DNA from: Margaritifera margaritifera
Taxonomy: Eukaryota > Mollusca > Bivalvia > Unionida > Margaritiferidae
Assembly (NCBI GenBank): GCA_029931535.1
Contig: JAQPZY010000850.1
Location: forward strand, 496,001-560,000
Length of the DNA stretch: 64,000 bases
Reading direction: 5' to 3'
Part shown: positions 59,341 to 64,000 of the stretch, piece after piece
Layout: each line of letters starts with the position of its first letter
How positions within the stretch are numbered: position 1 is the stretch's first letter
Made by a program: the position numbers and the translations under genes
The notes under the pieces: model-generated
Told to the model about the DNA's origin: nothing
What the model saw: only the letters and a program-made list of their open reading frames with translations
The model's database searches: none

Positions 59341-60540
59341 TTAAGTAAATACCTTGCTGTCTTGTCTTATTTTAGCCGACTGCCATACTGGAGCAGGTCG
59401 CAAAGATTCACGTATCGAAGAGAATCTGTAAAAATCTGCTTCATTAGACATTCGAACTCGGCAGAGGCTATTTTCAAAACAAGCAATTTTCGATCTTACA
59501 ATTTTTGTTCTCCAATTTTCTTTATGTGGAAGCTCGGAATGTTGCAAATAATTACTTAGATACTGAAGCAAATCAAACTTCTTTAACGTATCATATAGAT
59601 TTGTAAGCTTTTGCAGATTGTTAGGATAAGTAGCCAGAAGTGAAATATCATCAGCTATGGTTGGATTTCCCGCAGCTATGGATCCGATTTTATTTCCAAA
59701 TCCACTATTCTCTAACTCGAGCAGTAAGTCATTTATAAATATTGTATACATCAAGGTTGACAAAATGCCTCCTTGTCTCACATCCTGGCCAATTGGAGAC
59801 CAGTCCGAAAAATACCCATTGACTAGGATTTTGCTCTGTAAATTTATATACATATTTAAAATATCAAAAGAGATTTACCCGTAATTTCCTACGTGAATAA
59901 TTCAAAATGTAACCCTTTGTACCACACGGTATCGATTGCTTTTTTGTATAAAAAGCAGCAAAAACACGTGAACCCAAGTTTACATCATATTGTACTGATT
60001 GCAATCGCGAAAAACTCGCTGTTGTGCAGCGTAAACCATTTCGATAACCATGTTGCTGTGGGCTAGAAATGTTAGAATTAATATCTTTGAGCCAAGTGAC
60101 CAAACGTCCATGGATAATTTTCATGAAAGTTTTGTTTATAACAGGCAGTAATATAACAGGTCTGTAACTTTCGAGTGAGTTCTTTGATTTTCTGTTATCT
60201 TTGTACAGTGGTATTACTAAACCTTTTCTGCAATCAACAGGTATGTAAGATTGATCAATCAGCTAAGTAAATAAAGCTGACAGACATTCTATGAGATAAT
60301 CACTGCCATAGATAAAATGTTCATTGCAAATTTGATTATGGCCCAATGCTTTGAATTTCGTTGGACTGTTAATGATTTATTTTTCTTTACTTACACTGAT
60401 ACTGTTCTGTAAGGCCTCAATATGGGCTGCACTATCTTGCAGAGATTGACTTAATTCCTGTTCTATAAATGCATACAAGTTTTCGTCGAAATTATGGCTA
60501 CAATTTGGCGTGTGAATGTCCTCATAATATCTAGCAAGGC
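59341..60540 (-). pseudogene. LINE 4 reverse transcriptase
   Basis: Linker ARYYEDIHTPNCSHNFDENL at about 60540, then GLVIPLYKDNRKSKN, YRPVILLPVINKTFMKIIHG, HGYRNGLRCTTASFSRLQSV, VRQGGILSTLMYTIFINDLL and TIADDISLLAT, where the catalytic YADD has become IADD. Stops and a shift near 59870 break it. Confidence 0.85.
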
Positions 60541-60649
60541 TATTTGCAACGGATAAATATTTTGTCAGGAAATATCAATTGATTGAGTGTGAGTGTGCCT
60601 TGCTAGATATTATGAGGACATTCACACGCCAAATTGTAGCCATAATTTC
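60488..60649. repeat. Perfect 53-bp inverted repeat with 56-base spacer
   Basis: The left arm 60488-60540 (gaaattatggctacaatttg...) is the exact reverse complement of the right arm 60597-60649, with no mismatch. The arm is part of the LINE 4 endonuclease-RT linker. The left arm reads as LINE sense on the minus strand and the right arm on the plus strand. Confidence 0.95.
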
Positions 60650-60728
60650 ATCTTTTTCGCTGGCATAAACGTATAACGGGAACCAGTGCATAGTGTTAAA
60701 TGACCAGCACTCACTAGATTATTATATC

Positions 60729-60896
60729 TTAAGAACTCATGAAATACACATTTGTGTAATCTCTGAATGTATCTGGTTCAGCTACTGCATTGAAATCTCC
60801 AGTAAAATACATGTTACCCAACTGTGGGTACTGATCATACAGATTTTGAATCATTTCAATTTGCGTCCTGTAAAAATCTATGCCATAAAATAGGGT

Positions 60897-60969
<73 letters not shown>

Positions 60970-61250
60970 AATATATACATTTTGCATGTCTGGAATTTAA
61001 ATTCGATGCCAATAACGTCATCCTATAAAGTAAGCATATTTCATAAGCGATGTTTTGTAGAAGATTGCCTTTGCACTGCATTTGTAACCAGAATAGAATC
61101 GCAAAACGGAAGTATGTGCTTAAATAGTTTATGCTAAGTTATGCATACTACATCAACATCATATTTATATAGCATTGCACTAAGGCTAAGGGCATTCCAA
61201 CTTAGTATATTAAGATTGATATTAACTTGAGATATAGTAGATAAGGACAG
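60729..61250 (-). pseudogene. LINE 4 endonuclease remnant
   Basis: ILSWNALSLSAMLYKYDVDV then VCIT near 61.2-61.15 kb is the usual opening of an AP endonuclease. YPQLGNMYFTGDFNAVAEPD near 60.8 kb carries the GDFNA metal-site motif. A (TA)n tract at 60900-60966 lies between. Confidence 0.7.
60900..60966. repeat. (TA)n microsatellite
   Basis: About 33 uninterrupted TA units within the LINE 4 endonuclease region. Confidence 0.97.
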
Positions 61251-61339
61251 ACTTAGGAACAACTGACTATGCCGCCCTAATCACGGAATATCAAGACCCT
61301 GAATCTTCATTTGCCTCCTGATAGAGATTGTTAAACCGA

Positions 61340-61740
61340 TCTCGCAAGGATTGATTCCTATACCACCTCCTTACATAAACACCTTTCGGCCATGCTACAT
61401 CATTTTCAACGGTATGGTATTGTGAGTTACATACAGTCAGCTTGGCTGCTGGACAATTACGTCTACTGTGGATAAACTTTATGGATAACGGCTCTATATC
61501 GTATTATTCCAAGAATGTATTTATGCTCTCTAAAGTAGATTTGAGACCAATGCCGCCCACATAAAAACGCCTTGTTCTCCGTCTAACCACACCTTCAAAT
61601 GCAACATTCTCAAGGTCATTATGTTCAACAACAACTTCTGAGCCGTTTTCTATATTGGGTTCGCCAAAACCATCTAGGTCTTTCAACCTGACCACCAACC
61701 ACGTTAGGTATCTTTCTAGAAGAAGTATACAAATCAATAC
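61340..61740 (-). pseudogene. LINE 4 ORF1-type protein remnant
   Basis: RRRTRRFYVGGIGLKSTLES starts the RNA-binding-like domain seen in many molluscan LINE ORF1 proteins. After a stop, shifted frames give ILARSV-type and RCLCKEVV/VYVRRW-type segments that match its usual end. Confidence 0.55.
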
Positions 61741-61850
61741 CTTTCAAATTATTGTTGCCAGCAATTGGACGCCCCCATTACATGGCATTGTGATCTTTGC
61801 CACATGCAGTGTACACAAGGTTCAATGTATATGCAAAATGTAACGCTCGC

Positions 61851-62831
61851 ATCATCTTGCTTAGTCTTCCTGAAACACGATAATTATGATGCAATAGCTC
61901 AATTCTATCTCAGTGTTGTGTTCTACTGTACGTAAAATGCAATATCAAATTGACTATTTTAGCTCCTATAAATACCTTTTCCAGAACATAAATTATACCT
62001 GCATATTTAAATGACAGTTTCTTAAGTTAATAATTTATAATTTTCCACTTATTATGTACTGTACACTCTATCAATCCTATTCTCATTACCATCACCCCTT
62101 AAAAATCCTGACGGTGCAGGTGTTTGAATATTTTCTATGAATTTATTTCAAACGATATCACAAAGAGTTTATTTTTTAATACCGCATACTCAAATAATGC
62201 AAAAAGCCCTTGTCCGGTTGTAGTTTGATGCATCCCCCCACCCCTTCTCTGTTAATACTGATGGACGATTTGTGGGTCTGTCTGGAACGCACCAACGTAC
62301 GGTTTAGACACTGTAACAGCTGTATGTAGCCACGAAATTCTAAATGGTCACAGGACATAGGGTTGTGTTGTTCCATGTGGATTTGCAAATCGTCAAACAT
62401 ACGGCATAATCCGGAAATAGTCTGTACATATCGCCAAAAGGACCCTTCAAGCAGCGGTTGCTCAAGAGATGCGAGAAATACGAGTAAGTGTCTAAAATGT
62501 ACACCAATGTGTTGCTGACAGAAGTGTCTGCAAACAATTCCTCGATTTTATGAATAGGTGAATTCAGACCAACAAATCGTCCATCAGTATCAGCACAGAT
62601 TTGGGGGCTGATTTATCGGACTAGTCTTGTTGATACTCAAATGCCACGGAAATATCCACGACGTGGTAATAGGATGTCGAAGTATACTCAGGTCTAAAAT
62701 TTAACAAAAGTGTCTTTGTTACCAGAAGGACTAGTCGATTTAGAAATTTCCTAGTCCTGTTGAATCTTCACTAGTCCTTCCTACAATACAATTGGAGACA
62801 CGTACCTAGATTAACAACACTTTCATTTCTT
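61851..62831. other. Sequence with no recognised gene
   Basis: Moderately AT-rich. Several copies of the word actagtc/gactagt lie at 62620-62780. Minus-strand frames at 62537-62340 and 62400-62176 are open but unrecognised. Confidence 0.4.
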
Positions 62832-63060
62832 AAATATCACAATACAATTCAGAAGTACGAATCTTGCTTTATAAAACCACTATGGTTACTTGAAAATATT
62901 CATTACAAGTTCACAAGAAAATCAATGATTTTCCAGAAGTTAACTGTGAAAAAAGATAACTCATTAAATATTTTGTAAAGCCTTGTCATCCAGAAAAAAA
63001 AAAAAAATAAATAAATAACTTCAAAAGAGAAAAAGACAAAACCTCATTCACACTGGCTAT
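62832..63060 (+). repeat. Dispersed repeat, copy 2 (pair with 38990-39250)
   Basis: Same orientation and order of blocks as copy 1: aattcagaagtacgaatctt, ttgaaaatattcattacaag, gccttgtcatccagaaaaa and cctcattcacac. A poly(A) insertion at 62995 is specific to this copy. Confidence 0.75.
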
Positions 63061-63784
63061 TACATATCGTAACTCCACAGATTGCGAATTTAAGGCAGTA
63101 TCCATTATGCTACAGTGAAAGCAGGGTGACAAGACCTCTCATTATAGCCATATATGCATTGTGCGGGTTTTCACAACAGATACGAACCTTTGACCAAAAT
63201 ATGTGTCTCCATGATGCTAATCCCTTAAAAAAAGACGGAATGGTTAGTCACAATAGGGATTTTGATAACCATGGCACTACATTGCCGGTTTAGCAAGTTT
63301 ATAAGTCTGGTTTACAATCTTTTAGTCCGAATTTCCTCTGACCCTTCCTACCCCATTTTCGATACTCTGACATTTATGTTGGGATGTGAGGTCAGAGCTC
63401 ATTGCAAATCATTAATTTGGTATTTGCCGAAACTGCGTGGTGTTGGCGTAGGGTATCTTACTACCGGGTCTAGTGATCTTACATCAAATTATACCCGCCT
63501 GAAATCGATAGGAAGATGTTTTGTCTTCTCAGAAATTACAAGTATAACATTTGTTGTTTTAATTCGTTGACAGATTCTTCAGGCGGAGAGCAAATGTAAA
63601 CACGGTTTTTGTTATTATCACTTAACTACCATACCAAAATATGTTCTCTATTTGATGAATCTGGCATTTTCCAGGTTGCTGCAACAGCAACAGGTTTCTG
63701 GTGCTTGTTCTCAAAATAACTATGCTGAAAATTACGTGTCTTTTCATTTAAAAACAAAGAAAGAAAATTATGTAATAAGAGATG
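63061..63784. other. Sequence with no recognised gene
   Basis: A 102-codon plus-strand frame at 63262-63570 is open but lacks recognisable features. The segment 63330-63370 (cctctgacccttcctacccc) resembles the reverse complement of about 39830-39870. Confidence 0.35.
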
Positions 63785-64000
63785 GTTCATAGGAGAGCCG
63801 CTAAATACACCATAAACAGATACAGAAATACTAGCAGAGTCAGTGCCATATTGGATCATCTCAAGTGGAAATCACTTGAATCCAGGCGAACCAAGGCCCA
63901 GCTGACAATGTTATTCAAGATAGCGAACAACCTAGTGGACATACCCGCAGACAAATATTTGACCCTAGCACATAGCCGAACTAGGGCAAATCACACGAAG
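63785..64000 (+). CDS. LINE 5: intact reverse-transcriptase C-terminal region, cut by window edge
   Basis: One plus-strand frame with no stop runs to the last base: RRAAKYTINRYRNTSRVSAI, LDHLKWKSLESRRTKAQLTM and LFKIANNLVDIPADKYL. This is the very conserved stretch after the reverse transcriptase in many animal LINEs (QRRAARY, L.W..LE.RR...L..L.KI.N.L.DIP). The part before 63785 is not LINE-like in this frame, so the copy is 5'-truncated. Unlike the other four LINEs it is undamaged as far as seen, implying recent insertion. Confidence 0.75.

Larger units (their letters stand above)
58631..61850 (-). mobile_element. Decayed LINE 4 with ORF1, endonuclease, RT and C-terminal knuckle
   Basis: On the minus strand: ORF1-like frame (61737-61340), endonuclease pieces (61250-60729, split by a (TA)n tract and an inversion), linker and reverse transcriptase (60540-59340), C-terminal cysteine motif (59330-58964), and 3' tail to (GAT)n. 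This is a near full-length but inactive copy; stops and shifts occur in every part. Confidence 0.85.

Overview
This is an AT-rich eukaryotic window. It has spliced genes with long introns, non-LTR retrotransposons (LINEs), tRNA-derived SINEs, cut-and-paste transposon relics and a decayed Polinton/Maverick. The repeat types point to a bivalve mollusc: pearl/HINE-like elements with ~145-bp core repeats, arrays built on GTGACC/AGGTCA words, and SINEs ending in AACCAAACC-type tails. That placement is inference; no diagnostic host gene fixes the species.

Region 1 (about 1.6-36.5 kb, minus strand) is one host gene. Nine coding exons with matching splice phases give a 326-residue type I membrane protein: signal peptide, 16-cysteine ectodomain resembling TNF-receptor cysteine-rich domains, Ser/Thr-rich stalk, one transmembrane helix, and a 71-residue tail with no death domain. 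Its introns hold nearly everything else in this half: two piggyBac-like relics, two TA-flanked Tc1/pogo-type MITEs and a lone pogo-type end, a pogo-type DDE transposase relic, three SINE insertions plus a fourth nested in a repeat array, two pearl/HINE-like elements, and several families of degenerate tandem repeats. Many of these repeats carry perfect nuclear-receptor-type half-site palindromes. Bases 1-1.6 kb hold unrecognised, possibly degraded coding sequence downstream of the proposed stop.

Region 2 (36.5-43 kb) holds a 926-bp MITE flanked by TA, a GC-rich island, and a compact candidate gene for a small secreted basic peptide at 40.37-40.64 kb with a poly(A) signal.

Region 3 (43-64 kb) is mostly mobile DNA. 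Four decayed LINEs lie on the minus strand (about 43.2-46.6, 48.2-50.5, 50.5-51.4 and 58.6-61.8 kb). An intact open LINE reverse-transcriptase C-terminus runs off the right edge on the plus strand. Between 51.4 and 57.5 kb is a Polinton/Maverick relic on the plus strand, with packaging ATPase, two small virion-type proteins, a retrovirus-like integrase, a pVI-like fragment, a capsid-type fragment and an adenain-like protease, all broken by stops and frameshifts. Its ATPase starts exactly at the P-loop, where a 5'-truncated LINE abuts it. A 45-bp minisatellite, several (TA)n tracts and a perfect 53-bp inverted repeat complete the region.

No rRNA, true tRNA gene or CRISPR array was seen.
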